Shown here piece by piece: positions 1-7,116 of a stretch of 10,292 nt of DNA; position 1 is the first letter of the stretch, and each line of letters begins with the position of its first letter. The position numbers were made by a program, and so were the translations under genes. The notes beneath the pieces were generated by a model. It ran no database searches and was not told the origin of the DNA. It saw nothing but the letters and a program-made list of their open reading frames with translations. Where the stretch lies: assembly GCA_965248915.1 (NCBI GenBank), contig CBDFLA010000009.1:1-10292 (forward strand), read 5' to 3'. The stretch is from CBDFLA01 sp965248915. Lineage in GTDB: Bacteria > Pseudomonadota > Alphaproteobacteria > M2410.

Positions 1-783
1 GCGCTCACCGGTCGGAACTTCCTGATCTTGATCGTCAACGATTTTGAGTTCGAGAACAGGACCCAACGGTCGACCTGTGCTTCCAGGCCTCAATTCATAA
101 TTGACGCCATCATTAACGGCCCCAAGAGCATTTGTTTCGGTCAGTCCATATCCCGATCTCGGAGACTTATCAGGAAATTTTTCCTTGAGGGCTTTAACGT
201 GTTCAGGTGGGCGCGCTGCACCACCGGCGCTCAATTCATTTAAGCTCGAGAGATCGTATTTATCGACACTGGGTGACTGCAATAGTTCCCAAGACATGGT
301 CGGCACGCCGTTGAACGAGGTCACACGTTCTTGTTCAATGAGGCGCAACGCTTCTTCCACATCCCATTTGTACATCAAGACGATTCTGCGGCCTGCCGGA
401 ATCGACAGAAGGAAAATCGCGTGGCAACCAGTCACATGAAACAACGGGATCGTCATGAGACTGGTCGGCTGATACTGGGGAAGGTCTTCCATCGCTGAAG
501 CATCGTCACCCAACGCTTCAATTGCTTGAAAGGCCTTGCCGGTTCCAAAGAGGGCCCAAGTCATCAACGCGGAAATGATACCGCGGTGGGTTGACACTGC
601 ACCCTTCGGGTAGCCGGTTGAGCCAGACGTATAGAGAATGGTTGCGTCGTCGTCGGGAGCGATTGGTGCGGTGGGTGCGGACACGTCTTCTTGTCCGCCC
701 ATCACGTCTTCATATCGTTCGATGCGTTTGTCATCGGAGAGGTCGCACCTAACGCTTACGACTCTTAAGTCAAGATTGTCCAT
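1..783 (-). CDS. AMP-forming acyl-CoA ligase, catalytic part (other half of frameshifted gene, cut by window edge)
   Basis: This is the continuation of the ligase in the next frame. Homologous reading starts at about 807; 783 is only the first ATG after the shift (MDNLDLRVV), and there is no evidence of independent translation. All core motifs are intact: the phosphate-binding loop TSGSTGYPKG (601-630), the A4-like PLFHVTG, FNGVPTMSW, and the A5 motif GYGLTE (136-153). In a frame-corrected protein these fall near residues 208-217 and 367-372. About 417 residues are present, so the small C-terminal domain with the catalytic lysine should lie to the left of the window. No other stop interrupts this part and codon use looks normal, so either the shift is a sequencing or assembly error or the mutation is very recent. 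If real, the gene is broken. It could be a medium- or long-chain acyl-CoA or an aromatic-acid CoA ligase. Confidence 0.8.
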   Translation of the reverse strand, partial: MDNLDLRVVSVRCDLSDDKRIERYEDVMGGQEDVSAPTAPIAPDDDATILYTSGSTGYPKGAVSTHRGIISALMTWALFGTGKAFQAIEALGDDASAMEDLPQYQPTSLMTIPLFHVTGCHAIFLLSIPAGRRIVLMYKWDVEEALRLIEQERVTSFNGVPTMSWELLQSPSVDKYDLSSLNELSAGGAARPPEHVKALKEKFPDKSPRSGYGLTETNALGAVNDGVNYELRPGSTGRPLGPVLELKIVDDQDQEVPTGER

Positions 784-799
784 GAGTGGGCGAATGCGT

Positions 800-1252
800 T
801 CACACCCGCTCTCGGTCAGCGACAATGAGCTTTGCGCCGGAGTCCTCAATGCCATAGTCGAACTCTTCTGTCGTCCACCAGGCGTTCATGGGCACAGCAA
901 CGGCCCCCATTGAGGTGATCGCTATGAAGGAAATGATCCACTCCGGATAATTCCGCATGGCAATGGCGACACGTTGCCCTTTCTCAACAGAATAGTGCGC
1001 GCGCAAGATCTCGGCAAAGTTTGCGGACAACTGCAGAACTTTAGCGAAGGAATATCTCTCGTCCTGATAAACCAGAAACTCAGCGTCGCCATGAGGTTCA
1101 GCCATCGCATAGAACTCCCGCAACGAGGGCGGAGCGTTTTCAAAAACCTTCAGCTCGTTGCCTTCGACCATCGCGGTGCCCACCGCAAACATGGGGTTTG
1201 TGGCAATGAGTTCCTCGACGATTTCTTCTGCTCGATTTTCAACCTGGCTCAT
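800..1252 (-). CDS. AMP-forming acyl-CoA ligase, N-terminal fragment (frameshifted gene)
   Basis: This frame encodes the first 150 residues of a class I adenylate-forming enzyme, the family that activates carboxylic acids to acyl-AMP and then acyl-CoA. The early part of the large N-terminal domain is recognisable: YQDERYSFAKV, then GQRVAIAMRNYPEWIISFIA and GAVAVPMNAWW, a pattern typical of fatty-acyl and aryl-CoA ligases. The frame ends at a TGA (800-802) just after ADRERV, where the family should continue. Removing one base of the CCC at 805-807 (plus strand) restores the reading as ADRER-CERIRPLMD and continues uninterrupted to the window edge. The ATG at 1252 is preceded by a GGAGG about 12 bases upstream, slightly far, but no better start is visible. 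The SDR gene lies 136 bases upstream on the same strand, so the two may share a transcript. The family call is firm. Substrate is unknown. Confidence 0.85.
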   Translation of the reverse strand: MSQVENRAEEIVEELIATNPMFAVGTAMVEGNELKVFENAPPSLREFYAMAEPHGDAEFLVYQDERYSFAKVLQLSANFAEILRAHYSVEKGQRVAIAMRNYPEWIISFIAITSMGAVAVPMNAWWTTEEFDYGIEDSGAKLIVADRERV

Positions 1253-1388
1253 GGGTTGGTGGTTCCTCCCTTAAACTATTTTCTCAGTATTGCTCCGAGT
1301 TCCCCGCTAGACACGGCATCTTCGACCGAGTGTCAATCGGAAAGACCGAAGTCGGTTTCCATCAACATGGTTTAGTGCGGCCAGAGCC

Positions 1389-2168
1389 TCAGTTGAGATG
1401 CGAGCCTGCATCGACCAGCAGGGTCTCTCCGGTCACATGTCGCGACATATCGCTTGCGAAAAACATGGCGGTGTCGGCAATGTCTTCCGGTGTGCCAGCC
1501 CGCTTGAGCGGCGTAGATGCTTTTTGGTCTTCCACAATGTTATCAAAGGTTTCTTGGCCAAACTTATTGAGGAACCACCCGGTTCCAACAAATCCAGGAC
1601 AAACAGCATTAACTCGTATTTCTGGCGAGAGAGATCGCGCCAGAGACATTGTCATCGTGTTGAATGCTCCTTTTGAGGCCGCGTAGGCAACGGAACTGCC
1701 AACGCCTTTGATACCTGCAATGGACGAAATATTGACCACAGATCCGGTCACATTTGCGCTCGCAAATGCTTCTTGCATGGTCGGCGCCACCGCTCGGATC
1801 ATTTGAAAGGCCCCAATCAAATTGACTTCGTAGATGTCTAGAAAATCTTGTTTTTCAAGCGCGTCCAAATCGCGGTGATTGGCAAACTTCGTGGTCCCGG
1901 CGTTGTTGACCAAGATGTCAATCCGCCCCCAGGTCTCCAGAGCTGTTTTGGCCATCCGTAGGCAATCGCCATTTTCAGCGACATCGGCCTGAACTGCCAG
2001 AGCGGTGCCCCCCGCTTCTTCACACTTAGCGGCGATATCATCGGCGGCGTCTGCACTTTTTGAGTAGTTGATAATGACCTTACCACCGGCGGCTGCGATT
2101 TTCACAGCGATGCTGGCCCCTATTCCGGATGCAGATCCGGTAACGATGGCCACTTTGTCTTGAAACAT
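1389..2168 (-). CDS. SDR-family NAD(P)-dependent oxidoreductase
   Basis: This is a classical short-chain dehydrogenase/reductase of 259 residues, the usual family length, cytoplasmic and probably tetrameric. The Rossmann dinucleotide-binding motif is TGSASGIG (residues 10-17), the structural motif is NNAG (88-91), and the catalytic tetrad is Asn116, Ser149, Tyr162 and Lys166 (YAASK). The C-terminal part has the PG motif in NAVCPGFVGTGWF and ends with the common TGETLLVDAG segment. NYSKSA after strand 2 resembles the FabG type and would allow NADPH, but this is inference. The start is placed at 2168 because AGGGAG (2175-2180) lies six bases upstream. The frame is open to an ATG at 2204, which lacks this support and adds residues before the Rossmann fold. 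The acyl-CoA ligase follows downstream, so a role in fatty-acid or CoA-ester metabolism such as 3-hydroxyacyl reduction is possible. The true substrate cannot be read from the sequence. Confidence 0.92.
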   Translation of the reverse strand: MFQDKVAIVTGSASGIGASIAVKIAAAGGKVIINYSKSADAADDIAAKCEEAGGTALAVQADVAENGDCLRMAKTALETWGRIDILVNNAGTTKFANHRDLDALEKQDFLDIYEVNLIGAFQMIRAVAPTMQEAFASANVTGSVVNISSIAGIKGVGSSVAYAASKGAFNTMTMSLARSLSPEIRVNAVCPGFVGTGWFLNKFGQETFDNIVEDQKASTPLKRAGTPEDIADTAMFFASDMSRHVTGETLLVDAGSHLN

Positions 2169-2177
2169 GCAATTCTC

Positions 2178-2196
2178 CCTCGTGTGATCTACGAGG
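2178..2196. promoter_or_regulatory. Dyad symmetry over the SDR ribosome-binding site
   Basis: CCTCGT (2178-2183) and ACGAGG (2191-2196) are perfect inverted repeats around a 7-base centre. In the minus-strand message this could form a 6-bp hairpin whose 3' arm shares GAGG with the Shine-Dalgarno region of the SDR gene. As DNA it could equally be an operator for a dimeric repressor. The symmetry is seen directly; function is inference. Confidence 0.35.
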
Positions 2197-2269
2197 CATA
2201 TCATGTCAGGACTATAAGAGAAAGCGCGGGCCTCTCTGCGATTGGGTGATCTCGATGGGCCGGTGCATG

Positions 2270-2298
2270 TTGCGCGACACTGACTAAGGACATATTAC
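2270..2298 (+). promoter_or_regulatory. Possible sigma70-type promoter for the antiporter gene
   Basis: TTGCGC (2270-2275) and TATTAC (2293-2298) are separated by 17 bases and lie 34 bases upstream of the antiporter ATG, in the divergent intergenic region shared with the SDR gene. The match to consensus is moderate, and such pairs occur by chance. Confidence 0.3.
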
Positions 2299-2332
2299 TG
2301 TAGGCTAAGAATCCAACGCTACTTGAGACCTC

Positions 2333-3574
2333 ATGAGTGACATTGCAAGCATAGAATCGCTGGACTTCTTCATTGGGCTTCTCATTGTGGCCGCGATTTT
2401 CTTGCGGGATGGTCTCGCAAGGTTTCAAATTCCGCCCATCGTCGGTTATGTGCTGCTGGGGTTCTTTGTTCGCGCCATTGACAACAATGTGAACATCATC
2501 TCCGAGCATGGCCTTGCAATTCTTGAGTTTCTCGCCGGCGTCGGGGTGTTCGTCATTCTCTTTCGTGTTGGTTTGGATTCCGACCTTCATGGTTTGAAAG
2601 AGAAATTGCCTGATGCAGTCCCGATCTGGATTGGTAATGTCGTCTTGTCGGCAATCCCAGCTGGTGCATTGGCATACTGGGTATTCGGTCTGGGTGTTGT
2701 TCCAAGCCTCTTCACGGCGATTGCGTTGTCGGCGACCAGTGTGACAATTGGCGCGGGCGTTTGGTCTGAAGCAGGGGCGTTGAAAACTCCGCTCGGTGAA
2801 ACCTTCTTGGATGTTGCTGAGTTGGATGATCTATCAGCCATCATTCTCATGGCTTTCTTGATCGCGCTGACGCCGGTCATCTTAAGCGGCAACAATGGCG
2901 CCCTATTATCAACAGTGGGTGAGGTAGCTCTCATTATTGCTCTGAAGGCCGCCTTGTTCGGGGTCATGTGTTATCTCATCGCGCGATATGCGACGAAACC
3001 GCTGTCCCATCACCTCGTCAAAATGCCGCCGACCAACGCTTCAGTTTTGGTGCTTGGTGTCGGAATAGCGATTGCAGGGGTTGCTGGGATCTTGGGTTTT
3101 TCCGTCGCGATCGGCGCGTTTTTTGCGGGATTGATCTTCAGTCGCGATCCGGAAACCGTGCGACTGGAAACGCTCTTCGAGCCACTTCATACATTCTTCG
3201 CCCCGTTCTTTTTCATCCACATAGGCTTTGCCATCGACCCTTCCGTTCTTGGGTCTGCTTGGGGAATAGGCTTGGCCTTGCTCGTCGTGGCGATCTTGGG
3301 CAAGTTGATCGGAGCAGGATTGCCGGCCTTGCCGATCTTTGGAACAGCGGGAGCTACCGTTATCGCGGTAAGTATGGTACCGCGAGCAGAAATGGCGCTC
3401 GTTATTATGCAAGAGGGATCTGTATTTGGCGCTGAAGCAGTTCCACCTCAACTTCTTGCCGCAATCGCCATCGTTTCGCTGGCCACCTGTGTCGCTTTCC
3501 CTTATCTCATCACGCGCGCGATTGTGAAACTTGACGGCATCGATACAAAGGCCGCGAACAATTCAACCAAGTGA
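2333..3574 (+). CDS. Cation:proton antiporter, CPA2 family (NapA/KefB-like)
   Basis: This is an inner-membrane protein of 413 residues, nearly all hydrophobic helices (about 11-13 membrane segments), expected to exchange Na+ or K+ for protons. The hallmarks of the Na+/H+ exchanger fold are visible. The discontinuous helix 4 contains SATS (Thr135, Ser136). The paired acidic ion-binding motif ELDD (Asp165, Asp166) corresponds to the DD motif of Thermus NapA. A late helix carries PRAEMALV (Arg351, Glu353), resembling the conserved RxE region of CPA2 proteins. The protein stops after the membrane domain with a short polar tail, so there is no TrkA-N (RCK) nucleotide-binding domain as in KefB, KefC or YbaL. 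Its length fits NapA-like antiporters. The ATG at 2333 has only a weak ribosome-binding site. It is divergent from the SDR gene and is followed after about 150 bases by the lipoprotein-HupE pair on the same strand. Ion selectivity is not readable. Confidence 0.9.
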   Translation: MSDIASIESLDFFIGLLIVAAIFLRDGLARFQIPPIVGYVLLGFFVRAIDNNVNIISEHGLAILEFLAGVGVFVILFRVGLDSDLHGLKEKLPDAVPIWIGNVVLSAIPAGALAYWVFGLGVVPSLFTAIALSATSVTIGAGVWSEAGALKTPLGETFLDVAELDDLSAIILMAFLIALTPVILSGNNGALLSTVGEVALIIALKAALFGVMCYLIARYATKPLSHHLVKMPPTNASVLVLGVGIAIAGVAGILGFSVAIGAFFAGLIFSRDPETVRLETLFEPLHTFFAPFFFIHIGFAIDPSVLGSAWGIGLALLVVAILGKLIGAGLPALPIFGTAGATVIAVSMVPRAEMALVIMQEGSVFGAEAVPPQLLAAIAIVSLATCVAFPYLITRAIVKLDGIDTKAANNSTK

Positions 3575-3623
3575 GAGCACAATCGGCAGTATCCCAGGCA
3601 TCTTCGCGCATAGTGTCGACTCA

Positions 3624-3656
3624 GCCATGATGTTTCCTCTTTTTCGCCGTCATGGC
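3624..3656 (+). terminator. Hairpin between antiporter and lipoprotein genes, possible terminator
   Basis: GCCATGATG (3624-3632) can pair with CGTCATGGC (3648-3656): seven perfect pairs, one T-G wobble and one closing pair, around a 15-base pyrimidine-rich loop. It sits 50 bases after the antiporter stop. There is no U-tract after the stem, so it is not a classical intrinsic terminator. It could also be an operator or an RNA-processing site. Confidence 0.3.
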
Positions 3657-3723
3657 ATAGTAGAAAGTACACGTGTCCGCGATATGGGACAGTTCGTTCC
3701 AGGAGCCAGAGGAGATGATGGGG

Positions 3724-4347
3724 ATGTATAAGTTATTGCGCAAACGATCCGCGGTGTTGTGGGTCACATTGGCATTCAGCCTGGCGGCATGCCTGCCTGA
3801 GTCAACGCACCCAATTTCTGATCCGGCAACAGCCGAAGTCGATCAACGTCTGGCGGGGATGTGGTTTGGCGGCCCACCAAATGAACCCAGTGATCTTTAT
3901 TTCGCATCCTTCCTGCCGCAAGACGACAATACGACGGATATTCTCACTCTGTCGTTCGAAGAGGGCGGTGGCGAGTGGATCCGATTTTCGATGACACCTT
4001 CCACGGTCGGTGATCACACCTACATGAATATTCTCTATCGCGATCAAAGCGATGACGATGACTTCTTTGAGAACTATTTACTATGTTACTACTTTTTCGA
4101 TGAAGAGGGGCGATTGCAGATTTGGTCTTTTTCAAATGAAAGAATTTCAGAAGCCATCGAGAATGGACTACCCGGTACCGTCAAAAAAGGGAGTTGGGTA
4201 GATGACATCAAGATCACAGCGAGCTCCGAAGAGCTGCAGGCATTCTTGTTGAGCCAGGATCCGAAAGAGCTCTTCACCGAACCGGTCGGCATCTACAAAA
4301 ATATTGGAGAAGAGCTGATCGGCGTGGTGAAGGCTGAGGGCGAGTAG
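3724..4347 (+). CDS. Uncharacterised lipoprotein, partner of the HupE-like gene
   Basis: I do not recognise a named family. The 207-residue product starts with a clear lipoprotein signal: a basic n-region (MYKLLRKRS), a hydrophobic stretch, and the lipobox LAAC with the lipidated cysteine at residue 23. The mature part looks like one compact, strand-rich domain with many aromatics (GMWFGG, WIRFSMT, YLLCYYFF, LQIWSF). It has an acidic patch DQSDDDDFF around residues 107-115 and a C-terminal segment ITASSEELQAFL before DPKELF. A lipocalin-like fold is a guess from this pattern. The start is uncertain: ATGs at 3715, 3718 and 3724 are all in frame, with AGAGGAG at 3708-3714; 3724 gives the best spacing and a typical signal peptide. 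The frame is open up to 3673. Its TAG is directly followed by the GTG of the HupE-like gene, so the two are probably coupled and act together at the envelope. Confidence 0.8.
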   Translation: MYKLLRKRSAVLWVTLAFSLAACLPESTHPISDPATAEVDQRLAGMWFGGPPNEPSDLYFASFLPQDDNTTDILTLSFEEGGGEWIRFSMTPSTVGDHTYMNILYRDQSDDDDFFENYLLCYYFFDEEGRLQIWSFSNERISEAIENGLPGTVKKGSWVDDIKITASSEELQAFLLSQDPKELFTEPVGIYKNIGEELIGVVKAEGE

Positions 4348-5598
4348 GTGAAAGTCGTTGGTGACCGTCGGCCACCACTCGGTGCTGTCTTCTCTCTTCT
4401 GACCGTGATTGCAATTTTCGCGGGATCGGTCGAAGCCAACGCGCATTCGCGAAGTCAATCCTATTCAACCTGGCGAATCGATGGGACGCGCGTAGATGTC
4501 GTTTTCACAATAGGTGCGCGTGAGGTCACACGCCTTTCTTCGAATGAAGGAGAGGGGGGCGATCTTGGACAATTGTTGCAACGGCATCTCGCTTCCCGCC
4601 TCGCAGTAACCCTAGAAGACGGCACGCCGTGCATCGTGTCGACGGGACCAACCACATTGAACACAAGGTCCGGATATGTGGGGCTTGAATGGACTTTTGA
4701 CTGCGAAGGCGCGGAGGCCATCCAATTACAAAATGCTGGGTTTTTTGATGTCGCTATGGGTCACGTCAATTTTGCTAGAATTGACATCAATGGCCAGAGT
4801 CTCACTGAAGTCATGTTTGCTGTGGATACGCGCAGCCACACTGTCGATCTCACCGATGGCGGAAGTGTTACTTCCGGATCGGCGACTTTTTCGAGTTATC
4901 TGGTCTTAGGCATCAAACACATTCTTGTGGGCATCGATCATATTGCTTTTTTGATCGCGCTTCTTCTGCTGGCTGGGCGGCCTCGAGATGTGATCTTGAT
5001 CGTGACGGGCTTTACGGTCGGTCATAGTTTGACGTTGTCCCTCGCTGCCCTTGGCATCGTTGAGCCAAATGTTCCCATCGTTGAGTCATTGATCGGATTC
5101 ACAATCGCACTAGTGGCTCTCGAAAATGTCGGGGCTTCAACCGGGCTGACGCAACGGCTCGGTGTGTGGGCTGCCGTTGCATTGGCAATTTTCGCAATGG
5201 GTGCGGGCTTCGGCGGGATCGGTCCCCCATGGTTTACGCTTTTGGGTTTGGCCCTCTTTACCTATTGTTATCTCGCCTTGATTGATTCAACCAAACAGAC
5301 AATCAAGCTGCGGCCAGTCATAACGGTTCTCTTCGGCCTCATACATGGTTTCGGATTCGCAAGTGTCTTGAGCGAGATTGGATTGCCGACAGGCAAATTG
5401 ATACTCGCACTCCTCGGGTTCAACTTGGGCGTTGAGTTTGGACAGATCATGGTCGTCATATTGTTGGCCGTTGCGTCTTATGGGGCCGCACGCCTGTTGC
5501 CACGCAAGAACAAGTCACAACTCGTTGATGTCATGTCAGCGATACTGTTTGGCCTGGGGCTCTACTGGTTCGTCGGTCGAGCGTTACAGATCGTCTAA
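4348..5598 (+). CDS. HupE/UreJ-family membrane protein with periplasmic N-terminal domain
   Basis: This 416-residue product begins with a signal peptide that probably ends at ANA (residue 32), leaving His33 as the mature N-terminus. An exported domain of about 150 residues follows, with two cysteines (95 and 119) that could form a disulfide. From about residue 180 it has a HupE/UreJ-type membrane domain of roughly six or seven helices. The family's polar motifs are present: HILVGIDH (His191, Asp197, His198), GHSLTLS (His226), HGFGFAS (His333) and FNLGVEFGQ (Glu363, Gln366). Small HupE and UreJ proteins are thought to be nickel (or cobalt) permeases of hydrogenase and urease clusters. This larger subfamily is widespread without such clusters and its substrate is not established; none is visible here. 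The GTG start abuts the TAG of the lipoprotein gene, with the purine-rich GAGGGCGAG just upstream inside that gene. It converges on the amidase gene with a gap of only 10 bases. Confidence 0.88.
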   Translation: MKVVGDRRPPLGAVFSLLTVIAIFAGSVEANAHSRSQSYSTWRIDGTRVDVVFTIGAREVTRLSSNEGEGGDLGQLLQRHLASRLAVTLEDGTPCIVSTGPTTLNTRSGYVGLEWTFDCEGAEAIQLQNAGFFDVAMGHVNFARIDINGQSLTEVMFAVDTRSHTVDLTDGGSVTSGSATFSSYLVLGIKHILVGIDHIAFLIALLLLAGRPRDVILIVTGFTVGHSLTLSLAALGIVEPNVPIVESLIGFTIALVALENVGASTGLTQRLGVWAAVALAIFAMGAGFGGIGPPWFTLLGLALFTYCYLALIDSTKQTIKLRPVITVLFGLIHGFGFASVLSEIGLPTGKLILALLGFNLGVEFGQIMVVILLAVASYGAARLLPRKNKSQLVDVMSAILFGLGLYWFVGRALQIV

Positions 5599-5608
5599 CA
5601 ATCCAATA

Positions 5609-7015
5609 TTACAAGGGTGGACGTTGCTTGTAGTACGCCGTCACTTGCTCAAATGCGTGGGCAATCTGTAAGACCTCCATGTCGTGTCTTGGCTTGCCGA
5701 CAATCTGAAGTCCGATTGGTAAGCCCTCATCCGTGAACCCCGCCGGGACAGAAATACAAGGGCAGTGTGTCAGCGAAATGGCGCAACAAATCTGCATCCA
5801 CTGCAGATAATTGTCGAACTTGTGTCCTTCAATCTCGCGGGGCCAATCCCATTCGACAGGAAAGGGAGGAAGTTGCGCCGCCGGTAGGACGAGATATTCA
5901 TAGTTCTCAAAGAATTTCAGCATTTTTTGATAGAGCGCTGCGCGAGCTGTCCTCGCCCGCATCATATCACCCACGTTTCGATCAAGTCCTTGCTGGAGAT
6001 TCCAAATGATCGTGTCTTTGAACAGTTCCTCGATCTTGTCTCCATAGGGCTCATAGCGCCCGACAAAGAGTTCAGACCTGAGTGTCAAAAAGATCTCTTC
6101 TGCGTTTTTCAAATCAGGTTCCGCCTCTTCAATGATGCAGCCCATATCTTCAAACACGGACAAAGAGGACACCAAAGTCTGCGTGACCCGGCTATCGACG
6201 GGCAAGTGATCAAGATCCGGCGACCAAGCGATCCGCGTACCTTTGAAGTCGCGGCTCAAGGACCTAAGAAATTCATCACCGGTTCCGTCAAGCGACAGAG
6301 GATCGTGTTCGTCGCGTCCAGCCATCACTGACAAAAGTAGTACGGTATCCCCCACCGTGCGCCCCATGGGGCCAAGTACCGACAATGTGTCGTCGTGCCG
6401 ATCACTTGGATATCGAGGGATGCGCCCTGGCGACGGACGAAACCCAACCACATTGCAAAAACTTGCAGGATTGCGGAGGGAGCCCCCTAAGTCACTTCCG
6501 TCCGCGATGGGCAACATGCCGCTCGCCAAGGCAGCGGCAGCGCCGCCGCTGGACCCACCGGCAGATTTTGTGGTGTCGTAGGGGTTTCGCGTCGCGCCAA
6601 AAACACGATTGAACGTATGGGACCCAGCACCAAATTCCGGCGTGTTCGTTTTTCCAATGATGATCGCCCCTTCGCGCTTGAGCCTTTCGACGAAGAGTTG
6701 ATCCTGACTGGGCACATGATCCTTAAAGAGGGGGGAACCAAAAGTCGTACGCATTCCTTTTGTTTCGACCAGGTCTTTGATCGCAATAGGCAAACCAAAG
6801 AGTCGCCCCTTGGCCTTACCCTGTGCCAGTGTTTGGTCCAGCTCGCGCGCTCTCGCAAGTGCGCCGCCCTCATCTAAGGTGCAAATGGCGTTGATTTCTG
6901 GGTTGACGGTATCAATACGGGTCAAGAAGGTCTGCGTGACCTCCAAGCAGGAAATGTCGCGGTTCAAAATGCCGTCGCGAATGTGCGCAGCATGATCGAA
7001 TATGAGGTCTGACAT
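5609..7015 (-). CDS. Amidase-signature family hydrolase
   Basis: This is a 468-residue serine hydrolase of the amidase signature family, which cleaves carboxamides to acid and ammonia or amine, in the cytoplasm (no signal peptide). The Ser-cisSer-Lys triad is complete: Lys80 in IAIKD, Ser155 in GGSSGG, and the nucleophile Ser179 in DLGGSLRNPA. The spacings (75 and 24 residues) match those of mammalian FAAH (142, 217, 241). The family's C-terminal signature is also present (ISVPAGFTDEGLPIGLQIVG). The ATG at 7015 follows AGGAG at a spacing of about five bases, which fixes the start. It is not convincingly GatA of the tRNA amidotransferase: gatB and gatC are absent nearby, and the gene stands alone between a convergent HupE-like gene and a divergent alkylsulfatase gene. 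The natural amide substrate is unknown. Shared regulation with the sulfatase is possible through the common 101-base intergenic region. Confidence 0.93.
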   Translation of the reverse strand: MSDLIFDHAAHIRDGILNRDISCLEVTQTFLTRIDTVNPEINAICTLDEGGALARARELDQTLAQGKAKGRLFGLPIAIKDLVETKGMRTTFGSPLFKDHVPSQDQLFVERLKREGAIIIGKTNTPEFGAGSHTFNRVFGATRNPYDTTKSAGGSSGGAAAALASGMLPIADGSDLGGSLRNPASFCNVVGFRPSPGRIPRYPSDRHDDTLSVLGPMGRTVGDTVLLLSVMAGRDEHDPLSLDGTGDEFLRSLSRDFKGTRIAWSPDLDHLPVDSRVTQTLVSSLSVFEDMGCIIEEAEPDLKNAEEIFLTLRSELFVGRYEPYGDKIEELFKDTIIWNLQQGLDRNVGDMMRARTARAALYQKMLKFFENYEYLVLPAAQLPPFPVEWDWPREIEGHKFDNYLQWMQICCAISLTHCPCISVPAGFTDEGLPIGLQIVGKPRHDMEVLQIAHAFEQVTAYYKQRPPL

Positions 7016-7050
7016 GTGGGTCTCCTAACCCCTTCGACTGATGGGAATAG

Positions 7051-7060
7051 CCTTGCAAGG
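7051..7060. promoter_or_regulatory. Perfect 10-bp palindrome in a divergent promoter region, possible operator
   Basis: CCTTGCAAGG is its own reverse complement and lies near the middle of the 101 bases between the divergent amidase and alkylsulfatase starts. Its TTGCAA half could overlap a weak -35 for the sulfatase gene (with TACCCT at 7076-7081, 17 bases on). On the other strand it falls between a possible TTGTCC -35 and a poor -10. A shared repressor or activator site is inference; the palindrome is seen. Confidence 0.35.
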
Positions 7061-7104
7061 TTGCACTGTGGACAATACCCTTATGGCAACAAGAACAAAA
7101 GGTG

Positions 7105-7111
7105 AGGGAGG
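7105..7111 (+). promoter_or_regulatory. Ribosome-binding site that sets the alkylsulfatase start
   Basis: AGGGAGG is a near-ideal Shine-Dalgarno sequence five bases before GTG at 7117. It argues against the upstream in-frame GTG at 7102, whose first codons would be this very site. Confidence 0.7.
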
Positions 7112-7116
7112 CTAAT

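Noticed and set aside
1340..1372. Short CCGA/TCGG inverted repeats after the SDR stop as a terminator
   Set aside because: Stems are only four or five pairs with tiny or bulged loops and no clear U-tract on the minus strand.
974..1375. Plus-strand open frame of 133 codons opposite the acyl-CoA ligase start and the following gap
   Set aside because: It lies mostly antisense to a well-recognised protein, its translation resembles no family, and it has no good ribosome-binding site.
2201..2590. Minus-strand open frame of 129 codons over the SDR/antiporter intergenic region
   Set aside because: It is antisense to the antiporter start, with a low-complexity polar translation and no recognisable domain; the plus-strand antiporter is clearly the real gene.
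3041..3451. Minus-strand open frame of 136 codons within the antiporter gene
   Set aside because: It is a reverse-strand shadow of membrane-helix codons, with a charged translation and no family resemblance.
5927..6331. Plus-strand open frame of 134 codons within the amidase gene
   Set aside because: It is fully antisense to a complete amidase with an intact catalytic triad.
5609..7015. Amidase as GatA of the Glu-tRNA(Gln) amidotransferase
   Set aside because: No gatB or gatC is nearby, and the gene's isolated setting suits a free-standing amidase, although GatA is the same superfamily.
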